Translations under genes and position numbers: made by a program
In this document: positions 34,327-44,376 of the stretch, piece by piece
How the letters are laid out: each line of letters begins with the position of its first letter
Numbering within the stretch: position 1 is the first letter of the stretch
Origin: Paratrimastix pyriformis
Taxonomy: Eukaryota > Preaxostyla > Paratrimastigidae
Direction of reading: 5' to 3'
Length of the DNA stretch: 64,000 nucleotides
NCBI GenBank assembly: GCA_027972325.1
Contig: JAPMOS010000016.1
Location: 124,001-188,000 of the forward strand
Notes under the pieces: generated by a model
What the model saw: the letters and a program-made list of their open reading frames with translations, nothing else
Told to the model about the DNA's origin: nothing
Databases searched by the model: none

Positions 34327-37300
34327 CAGTGGCGGTGGGCACAGCGAATGAGGAAGGAGCGGGACGAGATCCCCGTGGCTGGGAGCAGGGAAGGCGATGG
34401 CGTATGCGATGGCGGATCTGCGAGGGGGATGCGGACCAGGCCAGACTGATGGCGCCCTGTTCGATGTCGGCGGCCAGGCCCTTGTCGAGGGGCTCGGCCG
34501 TAATCGAGATCCGGTTCCTGGTGGGCGGGGCAGCAGCCAGAGGGGGCGGAGGGTCAGACAAGCCGCGGGTGACGCCCACCTCCGTCCCTCCACCCGACGC
34601 ACCGATCGGCACAGGCAGGGCGGGGAGCAGGGGGTGTGCGGACCGCTTGTTGGGGGTCTCGGCGAAGCACTTTGCGGTGGGCTTCTCGACGACGGTCTCG
34701 CAGAGGGCCACGAAGGGGTCCGAGACCTTGATCTCCACCAGGCCGTACATCTCGCGCAGGTCGTGCAGCACGCAGTCCAGGGCCAGCTCGCCCGTGCCGA
34801 AGATGACGTGCTCGCCGGACTCCTCGACGCGCGACTCGACCACGGGGAAGCTCTTCCGGATGGCCCGCAGGCCCTCGACCATCTTGGGCAGATCCTTGGG
34901 GTTCAGCGGCTCCACGGCCACCTTCATGGCGGCCTGGGTGTTGAACTGCAGCGGCCGGAAGATGTGCGTGTCGAACTCGGGCGGGTCCTGCTCGGCCGCC
35001 AGGGTGGCCGTCTTGAAGATGCTCTTGTCGACCCCGTCCAGCAGCACCCAGTTGCCCGCAGGCACGGCGGGCACCTCGACACGATAGCGGGCCTGCAGCA
35101 GCCAGGTCTTGGCCACCACGGCCGGGGCGGCGTCCTCCGTGTCGACGGGCGGCCGGTACTGCTCGCCCAGCACCCGGACGGCCATCCCCGGCCGGATGGT
35201 GCCCGAGAGGACGCGCCCGTAGGCCCGGAAGCCCTTGGCGTCGGCCGTGGAGAAGAGCTTGGTCACGTTGAGCATCAGGGGGCCCTCCGGGTCGCACCGC
35301 CGCATCGCCTCGGCCTGCGGGCTGTCCATGGGGCCCGTGTAGGTGTACTCCAGCTGCACCGACCCGCCCGACCCGCCCGACCCGATCAGGGGGCAGAGAC
35401 CAACATGAGGGCTGTGCCATCATCCATCACCGGTTGCCATTCGACTCGCCCACCTCACGTGAACACGAAGCCACCACCACCACCCCGCCGCACGTGGGCG
35501 CGTGTGATGGGCGGCGGGCGGCGGACCTTGCGCTGGGCGCCAGCGACGGGCGAGGGCAGGTGGTGGACGCAGAGGTCCACGAAGGGCGCGGGGCCCTTGA
35601 AGAAGCGCCTGCAGACGGTCCGCAGCAGCGGCTCGGGGTCCATCGAGAGCTCGGCCTTGCTCAGGTGCACCCCAAGCGGGGCCAGCCGCGCCTATCCCCC
35701 CGCCGCCGCCCACCCCCACACATCGCCGCCCCATATCATCAAGATGATGATGATTACAGCAGAAGGCCCGCCCACCGAGTTGAAAAATTACAGTCCAGTC
35801 CCCCCCCCCCCCCCCCAGCCTCCCCCCCTCTCCTTCACCCGGGGGTGGGATGGCAGGCAGGGGGTGGCAGCGACGGACCGCGAGGACCTCCTCGGACTCG
35901 CCCAGGGACTGACCGAGGATCTTGTAGAGCGGCTCCAGCACGAACTGGACGAAGCTCCGCTGGGCACCCGCGGGGGGCGCCCCCCGGAAGGCCTGGAAGC
36001 GCCGGGTGGCGGGGTCGAAGCAGATGTCGCCCCAGAGGCGGGACGCGAAGGCGGCCGGGTCGAAGCTGGGCACCACGGGCGGCTCGGACTCGTCCCGGTC
36101 GGGGGCCGGCTGGGCCCGGGCGGGCTTAGCCTTAGCCCCGTAGTGGCGCGCCATCGACTGCAGCGTGAAGACGAAGTGGAACTGCGAGCTGGCGAAGCAC
36201 ACGTTGCCCAGCTCGGGCGACAGGCGCGGCTGCAGGGGGGCCGTGGGCGAGGCGGGTGTGGGGGCGGGCGAGGTGGCCGGCTCGAGGAGGCCCCCGGCTG
36301 CCTGGCTGGCGATCGTGTTCAGCTCGTCGAGAACCTGCCCGTGCCCGCGCCGCCATGGGTCGTGCCGACGTGAAGCGAGGTCAGCCAAGCCACCATCCCC
36401 TGTCAGAGCCCCCCCCCCCCCCCCCCCCCCCCCTCCTCCTCCTCCTCCTCCTCCTCCTCCTCCTCCTCCTCCTCCTCCTCCTCCTCCTCCTCCTCCCCGG
36501 AACCGCCCCCAAGGCTCAGGGCACACCGAGCGCGGGGAAGGCTGAGGGGAGAGCCGACCTGGCGGATCTTGTGGTAGGCGTCTGCAGGGGGCAGCTTGAG
36601 CTCGAGCACAAGGCGGTCGATCTTGTTCAGGCACACCGCCAGGGGCACCTGCTGTTGGATGGCGTGCACCAGGAGCCGCTGCGTCTGCAGGCCCACCCCT
36701 CGGCGACGTCCACCACCAGGACGGCCCCGTCGGCCAGCCGGAGGGCGGCCGTGACCTCGTCGGAGAAGTTGACGTGGCCCGGGGTGTCCATCAGGTGCAG
36801 CAGGTAGCTCTTGCCGCTCAGGGCGGGCATCACCAGGGACATGGGGCTACACTTGACGCTGATTCGGCGGTCTTGCTCGTCCATTCGCGTGTCCGTGAAC
36901 CGGGGCTGAGGTCAAGGAGAGTGGCCACCCCGGGCGGATGAGCAACCAGGCCGGAAAAAAGGACGTGGAGGAACGCGCCCACCCCCACCCCCCCCCCCCC
37001 CCACCCTCCGAAGCGATGAGACGCACACAAACCTTCTGTGGTGTCAAGTGGGTATGCTCCACAAAGAGATCCATCAGAGAGGTCTTGCCATGGTGGAGAT
37101 CGCCGATCAAGGCAACATTGCGGATCATTTCCGGGTGATCAAGCATCCCAATCAAGAACCTAATCGTATTTCCGAAATAAAACCCGACGGCGCCATTTCA
37201 GAATACAGACTGCTTGTTGAAAGTGGTTTCCGGAATGCCGCTTTCCTTTTGGGGAACTTTTTTGGCAGAAATCGGAGCGGTGGTAGCACGCTCGGGTTCT

Positions 37301-37731
37301 GCGTCCTGATCGACGGTCAGGTCGTGACGTTGCTTGGAGATCGGGGCAATGATCGGCTGAGTCAAGTCTTGTGTATCCTCATCCTGAACCATCGTTTCAG
37401 CCCCGGGATAGACAGTCGCAGCACTTGGGAACATCTCCTTTTGTAAGATGACTGGATGTGAACATGGCAGAACGTGGAGAAGAGCCGCCGTGGGCATGCG
37501 GGTGAGTGGAAAGCGGTAGATTGAGAAGAACAGACTCTGCGTGTCAGGCTCTTTGCTTTCTGGTTCCTGTTGCTCTACCCGCATGGTGGCAGGGCTTCCT
37601 TCGTCGCCCTCGGCATGGACACCCTCCCCCTCAACAACCCGCTCCTCGACCTCTTCGGACTCCTCGGCAACATCCTCGTCGTCGTCCAGCACATACTGGC
37701 CAAACTCGTCATAGGTCGGGTTTGTGGCCAT
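32610..37731 (-). CDS. EFTUD2: U5 snRNP GTPase EFTUD2 / Snu114
   Basis: Core spliceosomal GTPase that, with Prp8 and Brr2, drives unwinding and disassembly. Start ATG 37731: [20 protein letters not shown], then [20 protein letters not shown], both characteristic of Snu114. GTPase motifs: [17 protein letters not shown] (G1), [20 protein letters not shown] (G3), [20 protein letters not shown] (G4). Later EF-2-like domains: [158 protein letters not shown]. It ends [31 protein letters not shown]. At least ten introns, mostly GTCCGY or GTCTGY (37535 is GTCTGT). Two exons each need one extra base to stay in frame (near 36698 in a G run and 34192 in a C run, minus-strand sense); given otherwise intact conservation these look like assembly errors. 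Confidence 0.93.
32726..32826 (-). repeat. Intronic (GGGTTC)n hexamer array, about 17 copies
   Basis: Perfect CCCGAA units on the plus strand (GGGTTC on the minus, sense strand) fill part of the last EFTUD2 intron, just upstream of the final 3' exon. It looks telomere-like in length, but it is internal to an intron of a conserved gene. Confidence 0.95.
34296..34325 (-). repeat. Pure poly-C tract before a splice acceptor (EFTUD2)
   Basis: About 30 consecutive G on the plus strand, so C on the sense strand. It lies directly before the acceptor of the exon containing [20 protein letters not shown]. Confidence 0.9.
36412..36496 (-). repeat. Intronic (GGA)n plus poly-G/poly-C tract (EFTUD2)
   Basis: A C tract of about 20 bases followed by about 20 CTC/CCT triplets on the plus strand, in the EFTUD2 intron between ADAYHKIRQ and [11 protein letters not shown]. 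Confidence 0.9.
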
Positions 37732-38454
37732 ACAATAACCCCGATTGGTGTCGAAAGGGAATTGAGGAAAAGGGAGACTCGGTGGAAAGCGAGGCTCACC
37801 CCGGCACGTAAGATAATCTCTGCCTGCGTTTTTTTTGTGCGAATCACGAGGCTGCCCTACACGAGACCGGGGCTCCCAGAAGAACAACCACATCAACTAG
37901 TTGAACTGACTCATCATCGAGTTCTGGTGTCGTGGGATGAAACCACGAGATCGTAGTGCCTTCGCATGCACGCGCCCACACGCCCACACGCGCGTACGCA
38001 CGCATGCCCACCACCACACACGCGCACGCACGCATGCCCACCACACGCACGCACGCATGCCCACCACACGCACGCCCACCACCATACGCACACATGCCCA
38101 CCACCACCACACGCACGCACGCCCACCACCACCACCACATGCCCGCATTATGACCTCTCATCCGCGGCCTCGCTCTCAAATGATTTCGTTCTCAAACAAA
38201 AGACGACAACTGACTGTCGGGGATTTGAGTCAAGTTGGCCCACAAGCACGAAATCGGCAAAGGAATGGGGCTGGGAAATGGGAATAAAAACTTGTTGTGA
38301 AAAATCTTCTTGACTGTGATTTCTCTAGGTAGCCTCCGACGACGGGCACTCTGACTCATATGCTGTTCATGGACGATCGCCTTGGCGTAGGACACAATCT
38401 CTGCTGAGGTTGGGAGCGCACCGCACGCGGCCACTTCGGATCGATCTCGATTAA
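37732..38454. other. Intergenic region with a CACGC/CACCAC repeat and an unconfirmed minus-strand frame
   Basis: Between the divergent starts of EFTUD2 and the FAF1-like gene. 37965-38150 is a degenerate array of CACGCACGCATGCCCACCAC-type units. At 38192-38434 on the minus strand an open frame reads PTSAEIVSYAKAIVHEQHMS before a basic stretch; it looks protein-like but lacks an ATG and recognised relatives. It may be an exon of an unidentified gene. The remainder shows nothing I can interpret. Confidence 0.35.
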
Positions 38455-41400
38455 ATGAAAAAGCCTTCTTTCTGTGTCATCGTTGAATGTCGCGGGGTGA
38501 AGCACCGTATCACTGTCGAGGAGAATGAATTATTCCCCAGCTTCCAGGAGAAAGTCGCGATCCAAACGGGCATCCCATCCCCAGCCCAACACTTTGAGGG
38601 GATCACTCTCCCTCCTGGCGACCTCAAGAGGAAGGTCTGCCAACGATTGTCCATGCTTCCCCCTCGAGCACCCCGCTCTTCTTCAGGCCAAGTTGCGCGC
38701 GGCGAACCTGGACAACCGACTTCTTCGAGTTCGCCCATCGGCGCCCGGTGAGTCTTTGGCCCCAGTTCACGACCAGGGCCCCGTGGCTCCACCCCCGCCT
38801 CCGACCTTTGCGCCTCCACCGCACATGTACTCCCAGATCCCCGGGCGGGGGTGCGGAACTGCGGCGCCGCCGCCCCGGCCCCATGAGTCGCCCGTGCATG
38901 CACACATGCCCGCGGCCTTTGACGTTTCGCAGGTGCCGGCCCTCATGTCTTCCCTCGGTCCGCTCCCCCCGCACCCACCACGACCCTCATCCTCATCATC
39001 CTCCTTCCCGACTCTGTGCATTTGGCACTTTAGATGCCTCCGCCCCGAGGAGGAGGTCCCCTTCCCGATCTACTTCGAGTCGCGCTACGGCTCCAACAGC
39101 GCCTGCTTCATCGATGTCCGTCCTCCCGCGCCCTAGACCCCAGACCCCCCCGCTGCCACCCCGGCATCTCCTTCATCTACTCGTGTCCACTTCATCATCG
39201 ATGCTCGTCTCATCCTGGCGCCCCGATGCCTGCCCGCCCACCCCCGCCCCCACCCCGCCCCGCTCTGTATCTCCTCGCCTCCTCGTACCCTCATCTCCCG
39301 GCCCCTCTTCGCATGCTTGCCCAGGGCCGCTACCCGGACGCTGTGGCCACGGCGAGCAGCGTGTCGAAGAGCCTGCTGATCTACCTGCACACCGAGTCGC
39401 CCGCGGGGGACGACTTCTGCGGGCGCATCTTCACGCCCGACCTGTGCACCTTCATCAAGTCCAACTGCATCTGCTGGGGCCTCAACGTCACCTTCCCCGT
39501 CCGCCTCCACCTCCCCGCCCCCGCCCCCGCCCCGCCCCGCCCCGCCCCGCCCCGCCCCGCCCCCGCCCCGCCCCGCCCCGCCCCGCCCCGCCCCGCCCCG
39601 CCCCGCCCCCGCCCGCCCCGCCCCGCCCCGCCCCCGCCCCGCCCCCCGCCCCGCCCCGCCCCGCCCCCGCCCCGCCCCGCCCCGCCCCGCCCCCGCCCCG
39701 CCCCTCCCAAGGCGCGACCCATTCCCGTCGCGCATCGAGCTCACTGGTCCGCCTTTCCCTTTCTGGGGGTGCGGGATGGCTGGCGGGGGGTTGGCGATAG
39801 GCCGTCCAAGCAGCCCGCACCCGGCCCTGAGCCCGCCCTGCCTGCTGCTCGTGGCCACCGTGGGCGGCACACCCTGGGCCTCAAGTACTTCCCGGGTCCG
39901 ACCTCCCGCCCGCCGCCTCCCGCCCACCAATGTCTTGGATGCGCCCGATCCGCCTGTCCGTGTCGCCACCCCAACCTGACATGCCCGCGTCACCCCCTGG
40001 CACCTCCCCTGGCACCTCCCCGGCCCCCAGGGTGTGTCCGTGGACGAGCTCTTTGCCCAACTGATGGAGACCGTGGCCAACCTGGGCACCGCCGGCGGGG
40101 CACCGCCCCATGTTCCCGAGCGGCCCGCGGGGCTGCGGGGCCTTCGAGGGGCCGGCGGGGCCATGGGCGGCAGGGCCTACCTGGACGACGAGGCGGGCCA
40201 TCATGGAGTCCCTGGGCGAGACCATGCCCGACATGCCCCGCGCCGGTCCCCGTCCACGCCGCTGGTCTGCGACCCCGCCCCGCCCACTGTCACCACCACA
40301 GCCACAGCCAGCCGCTCGCTCCTTCCCTCTTGCTCCTGCCCTCCCGTGGGCCTCTCGCCAGAGGAACCACACCCACTCATGGCCACGATGGCACACTGGC
40401 GGGTTTGCGTTTGTGTTAATACCCCCGCCCCCATATGTGTGAGCAGCCCGGATCCTGAGCGGCAGCTGAAGTCCGAGCAGGACGCGGAGTACCGCGAGGC
40501 GCTGCTGCTGGACCGGGCAAGGAGGAGTCCCGCCGCGAGGAGCGCCGCCAACGCGAGGAGGATGCCCGCAAGGCGCGCGAGGAGCGCGAGGCCGGAGGGC
40601 GAGGCCCGGGCCGGGCGGCCAGGCTCGAGGAGGAGGCCCGCAGGGCGCGAGCACAGGCCAGGCTCCAGGTCCCAGACCACAGACCACAGACCCCACAGAC
40701 CCCAGCCCTGACGGGCCTTTCTTGCGTGTGGTCTCTTGGGCCGTGTGAAGACGCCTCTGTCGGGCTGATCTGTCTGTGCTGTGGCCTTCGTCTCGCACGT
40801 TGCGGTCCTGCTGCGATGTGAGAATGTGGTGCCCTGGTGCCCTGTGGTACCCGAGCCGAGATGTTCATGCCGGTTGAAACACTGTATCTATGTGTTGTCG
40901 TTTTTGCACCGCTACTGGCGCTGGGATGCAGGCGGTGGTGGCCGAGCCGGCCGAGGGCGACCCGGCCGCCTGTACGCTGCAGGTTCGGCTGCCCAACAGC
41001 CACACCATGAGCAGGCGCTTCCACAAGAGCAACACCATCCAGGTCCGCGCACCCGCCCCGGCTGGCTGGCTGGCTGGCTGGCTGGCTCACTCGCCTTGTG
41101 GATGTGACTGAATCCTCTCCCCTGTCCGACACCCATCTGCCCATCTGTCCGACTCCCTTTTCTGGCCCTCCTGACTCACTCTGAGTCGCCTCTCCTGAAT
41201 CACTCTGAATCGCCTCTCCTGACTTACGCCGGTGGCTCGCCTGTGGGTGCGGGTCGGGGGCACCACAGGACGTCATCAACGCGGGCCTGGCGGCCTTCCC
41301 GGACGTGGCCACGACCGCCCTGCAGGCCGTCACGGACTTCCCCGCCGCACCCACGCCCCTGACCTGTCCGTCACCCCTTAGGGCAGCGCCTTATTCCTCT

Positions 41401-41639
41401 CGGCCCACATGTCCCCCCAGCAGCCCACCTTGCCCCGAGCATCCTCCCCTCCGTGCCCATCCATCATCTTGCTGCCTTGTCCGCCGCCCCTCGCTCACGC
41501 CACCGCCCGATCTCGCGTCCGCCCCGTTGCCACTGGCCGGCGCTGCCGTTGCAGGACCCTGGAGCAGGCGGGCCTGTGCCCCCGGGCCGTCCTCAACCTG
41601 CGCGAGGCGGACTCGGTCACCCCGCCCCCCTCGGGCTGA
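38455..41639 (+). CDS. FAF1: FAF1-like UBX-domain protein (p97/Cdc48 adaptor)
   Basis: Starts MKKPSFCVIVECRGVKHRIT, a ubiquitin-like domain. After a Pro-rich linker, VPFPIYFESRYGSNSACFID (39060-39115) opens the UAS thioredoxin-like domain, continuing SKSLLIYLHTESPAGDDFCG and CTFIKSNCICWGLNVTF, then GVSVDELFAQLMETVANLG (compare FAF1 NTTVDELMMRLMAAME). A coiled coil follows, LKSEQDAEYREALLLDRA, matching the FAF-family REQDEAY signature; the next codons (KEESRREERRQREED) are one base out of frame near 40518, probably an assembly error. The C-terminal UBX domain reads TLQVRLPNSHTMSRRFHKSN, DVINAGLAAFPDVATTALQA and RTLEQAGLCPRAVLNLREAD. Donors include GTCCGT (39116) and GTCCGC (41043). FAF1 recruits ubiquitinated clients to p97. 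No UBA domain is visible. Boundaries of the exon near 39840 are uncertain. Confidence 0.88.
39515..39712 (+). repeat. Intronic (CCCCG)n-type array, about 190 bases
   Basis: Units of CCCCGCC and CCCCGCCCC with no other bases, in the FAF1 intron that begins GTCCGCCTCC at about 39499. G and C only; strong strand asymmetry toward C on the sense strand. Confidence 0.95.
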
Positions 41640-42157
41640 GCACACCGGCCCGGCCCGAATCCTGTCGGTGTCGGCTGCTACTGTGATGCGATCCGAGACG
41701 CGATGGTGGCCAGCGCGATGCGGCCATCGCATGCGCTCGCTGCCTGTGGGGCATGAGGCCGCCCCACCCCCCTTCCCTCCGATGCCCTCTGCACCCCGCC
41801 CATCCCCCCACTCCTCCCATCCAGTCCACTCTGCCGCCCCCTTTGCGGTGAGCTGGGCTCAACCCAACATCCGGGCGCCAGCTTGCTCCCGCTCCCTCCG
41901 TTTGCTGCCCCGCCCACCCCCATCCGGACACGGATCGCTGTCAGCTGTTGTGTCCACCCTCCTCCTCCTCCCCCCCTGTGTTCCTCCATCTCGAATAAGC
42001 TCCCTGTCTTGGACCATACCATGGGACCTAGGCGCGGCCGTGGGCAGCGAGGAGAAGGAATCCCTGAGGCGCGGACGATGCAACGGGGAGGAGGAGGAGG
42101 GGGAGGAGGAGGAGGGGGAGGAGGAGGAGGAGCCAGCGAAGTGCGCAGTGGCCGGGG
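41640..42157. other. Convergent intergenic region, FAF1-like to leucine-rich paralogue B
   Basis: About 520 bases between stop codons. A GGA-rich stretch at 42085-42135 is the only structure I see; no gene is supported. Confidence 0.5.
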
Positions 42158-44314
42158 TCAATGCAAGCAGAGGTGGATGGGAGGCAGGTTTGGCGCAGGT
42201 AGGGCCAGCTCCACTTGGCGGATGCAAAGGGCACAGAGCGCCTCCAGGAGCGGGCAGGCCAGCACGACCTTGGCGTCCTTAGTCCCCACCAGATTGAGCG
42301 TCCTCAGCTGGGGGCAGGCCAGCGAGAGGGGGGGCGGCGCGTTGCAGATGTCCAGCTCGAGGCTGGCCAGCCGGGGTAACCTACCCAGGGCCGCGGCCAG
42401 CTGGGTCCAGTCGCTCGCCCCCACTGCGGGTCGCAACTTGACATGGTGCAGACGGGTCCCCTGCCGAGTCAGCAAGCCCAGCAGGACAGCCCCGTTACCA
42501 CCGGAGATGGCCAGGCTGCGAAGCGGTGCCCGCTCATCCAGCTCGAGGAGGGGGATGTCGCAGCCCTTGAGCCGAATGCCAAGAGTGGTCAGGGCCGGGC
42601 ATCTCAGCCGGCATCTCAGCCGCACCGCCAGATCGATGTCCAAGCGACGGAGCCGCGGGGCCTCCAGCTGCAGGTCGAACGGCGGCGCAACTAACCCGTT
42701 GCCCAGCGACAGCTCCAGGGCCTCCAACCGCTCCGGCAGCCGCAAGACGAGCGGGTTGGGCAGCTGGACCCCATTCAGGCCGAGGCACATGTCAACCAGC
42801 GACTGACATGCGCACAGGCCGGCCAGCAGGTCCGGACGGGTCAATTCCACCCCGGGAAGACTCCGCAGCCGTGGTGACTGGGCTAGCAGACCGGGCAACC
42901 AGACTGGGTCTTGCCGTCCCGCGCTCAAACTCTCCAGAGCAGGCATGGGGGCGGAAGGACAATCGAACTGTACGGGTAACTGGTCGATCAGGCGGAGCCC
43001 CGGGCAGGGGGACTTGAAGATCAGCTGGTCGATGTGCGCCCGGGGCAGCCGGAGCTCAACCAAGGCGGGGCAGTCAACCGTGAGCGCCGGCATTGCAAAG
43101 CCCAACTCCCCGAGGCGAAGGCACTGGAGCCGGCCACTGGCGATGCCGAACGGGCGAAGGCCGAAAGGTTCTTGGGAGGTGACCAGGCCCAGGGTGAGAT
43201 GCTCCAGCCGGCCAAGCAGGCCGAGCGGCAGGGCTGTGATGTCCCCAGAGCGGGAAAGTTCATGGCATATGAGTTCCAGGCGAGTTAGCTGGATCAGGGA
43301 GTCCAGCGAGGCCAGCACGCGGGCCAGCCCATTGACTTCAGGACAGAGGAAAGACATCTTGAGGCATCGCAGTGTCGTTTGATTCGCCGTCAGGAGCTGG
43401 GTCACGGGCGCCGAAAAGGAAACCCGGCAGGAGCGCAACGAGAGGTGTTCCAAATGAGAGAGCCAGGGGCCGGGCAAAGATTGCTCATCATCGTCGGCGA
43501 TTTCCACGCTGAGGCGCGTCAGGTGGGAGACAAGGGGCTTGAGGACAGCAGGGGGGCAGCGACTGCTGAGGTTGAGCGTCCCAATGGCCGAGAGTCTCAC
43601 GAAGGCTTCCAGGTTTGACATTTCAAGACCACCGCGCAGGCGGAGCTGCTGGAGGGAACCAGCCAGGGGTGCCAGGGCGGTGTGTTCAACGCGGGGAAAA
43701 TCCTCATCGAGGCTGCCGCGCAGCACCTGGAGGTGGGGGCACGAGTGGGTGATGGCAGACAGCAAGTGGGTGCTGAGGCAGATTTTACTGCCAAGGTGGA
43801 GTTCCAACAGCCCGGGCAGGCAAAACAGAATGCGTTCGATGGAGGGCTCAAATGTCGTAGGAAGATACTCGAGAACAGTCAGCCGGTCGTGTCCGCCAAA
43901 GGTCTCATCAACCCAGCCGGTAGAAGCGGCCTCATTGCAACCACATCCAAAAACGTTTGGGCAAAACGGCGACCCAGAGGGGCTGAAAGACAGTTTGACA
44001 AGGTTTTTGCAAGGGCCAATGAGGGCGGCCAAGGCATCGACAGTTGGAGTAGGGGCCGCAAGGTCTGGCTCGCGACCGTCATTGAAGGTAAAGGAGAGTT
44101 CGCGTGGAGTTCCCCAAATAGCCAAGCGAATCCCGTGGGAAAGACCCAGTAGTTGCATGTATGTCAGGATTGGGCGATATGAAGTCTCCACGATGCACGG
44201 CAGGAGATCGGAAGGGAGGAAGAGACAACAACTCGGCACAGGAACTTCCATCTGGACAAGAACAACATTGTGGGAACTCAGAAACAAACGGAAAACAGAC
44301 AGCCGGAAGCGCAT
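42158..44314 (-). CDS. Leucine-rich F-box-like protein (paralogue B)
   Basis: A single long exon of 718 codons starting MRFRLSVFRLFLSSHNVVLV. CLFLPSDLLPCIVETSYRPI occupies the place of a degenerate F-box, aligned with FLPTDILQAMLWSEEA of the 11181 gene. Conserved between the two: LLGLSHGIRLAIWGTPRELS, PTPTVDALAALIGPCKNLVK, WVDETFGGHDRLTVLE and the spacing of the leucine-rich segments (LRLGELGFAMPALTVDCPAL and similar). The last residues are LPPIHLCLH. An internal ATG (MEVPVPSCCLFLPSDLL) is an alternative start. Inferred role: substrate receptor of an SCF-type ubiquitin ligase. Its start is 62 bases from that of the divergent CatSper-like gene. Confidence 0.8.
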   Translation of the reverse strand: MRFRLSVFRLFLSSHNVVLVQMEVPVPSCCLFLPSDLLPCIVETSYRPILTYMQLLGLSHGIRLAIWGTPRELSFTFNDGREPDLAAPTPTVDALAALIGPCKNLVKLSFSPSGSPFCPNVFGCGCNEAASTGWVDETFGGHDRLTVLEYLPTTFEPSIERILFCLPGLLELHLGSKICLSTHLLSAITHSCPHLQVLRGSLDEDFPRVEHTALAPLAGSLQQLRLRGGLEMSNLEAFVRLSAIGTLNLSSRCPPAVLKPLVSHLTRLSVEIADDDEQSLPGPWLSHLEHLSLRSCRVSFSAPVTQLLTANQTTLRCLKMSFLCPEVNGLARVLASLDSLIQLTRLELICHELSRSGDITALPLGLLGRLEHLTLGLVTSQEPFGLRPFGIASGRLQCLRLGELGFAMPALTVDCPALVELRLPRAHIDQLIFKSPCPGLRLIDQLPVQFDCPSAPMPALESLSAGRQDPVWLPGLLAQSPRLRSLPGVELTRPDLLAGLCACQSLVDMCLGLNGVQLPNPLVLRLPERLEALELSLGNGLVAPPFDLQLEAPRLRRLDIDLAVRLRCRLRCPALTTLGIRLKGCDIPLLELDERAPLRSLAISGGNGAVLLGLLTRQGTRLHHVKLRPAVGASDWTQLAAALGRLPRLASLELDICNAPPPLSLACPQLRTLNLVGTKDAKVVLACPLLEALCALCIRQVELALPAPNLPPIHLCLH

Positions 44315-44376
44315 AGAACCTTATTGGGAATATAATCTATTTCATCAGCCATTTTTTGGCCTGACAGATCATCCTC
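44315..44376. promoter_or_regulatory. 62-base divergent promoter region
   Basis: Separates the start codons of the leucine-rich paralogue B (minus) and the CatSper-like channel (plus). AT-rich (contains GGGAATATAATC). No shared element with the other divergent gaps could be defined by eye. Confidence 0.55.

Noticed and set aside
34397-36373. 658-codon plus-strand open frame over EFTUD2
   Set aside because: Antisense shadow of the conserved EFTUD2 exons; the amino-acid content is Gly/Arg/His-rich without domains.
36690-36705. Programmed +1 frameshift in EFTUD2
   Set aside because: Similar one-base deficits occur in three other places in unrelated contexts, mostly in homopolymers; assembly error is simpler.
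42080-42140. Acidic Glu-rich coding region on the plus strand (GGA/GAG repeat)
   Set aside because: It lies in the convergent spacer downstream of two stop codons with no exon boundaries; treated as a simple repeat.
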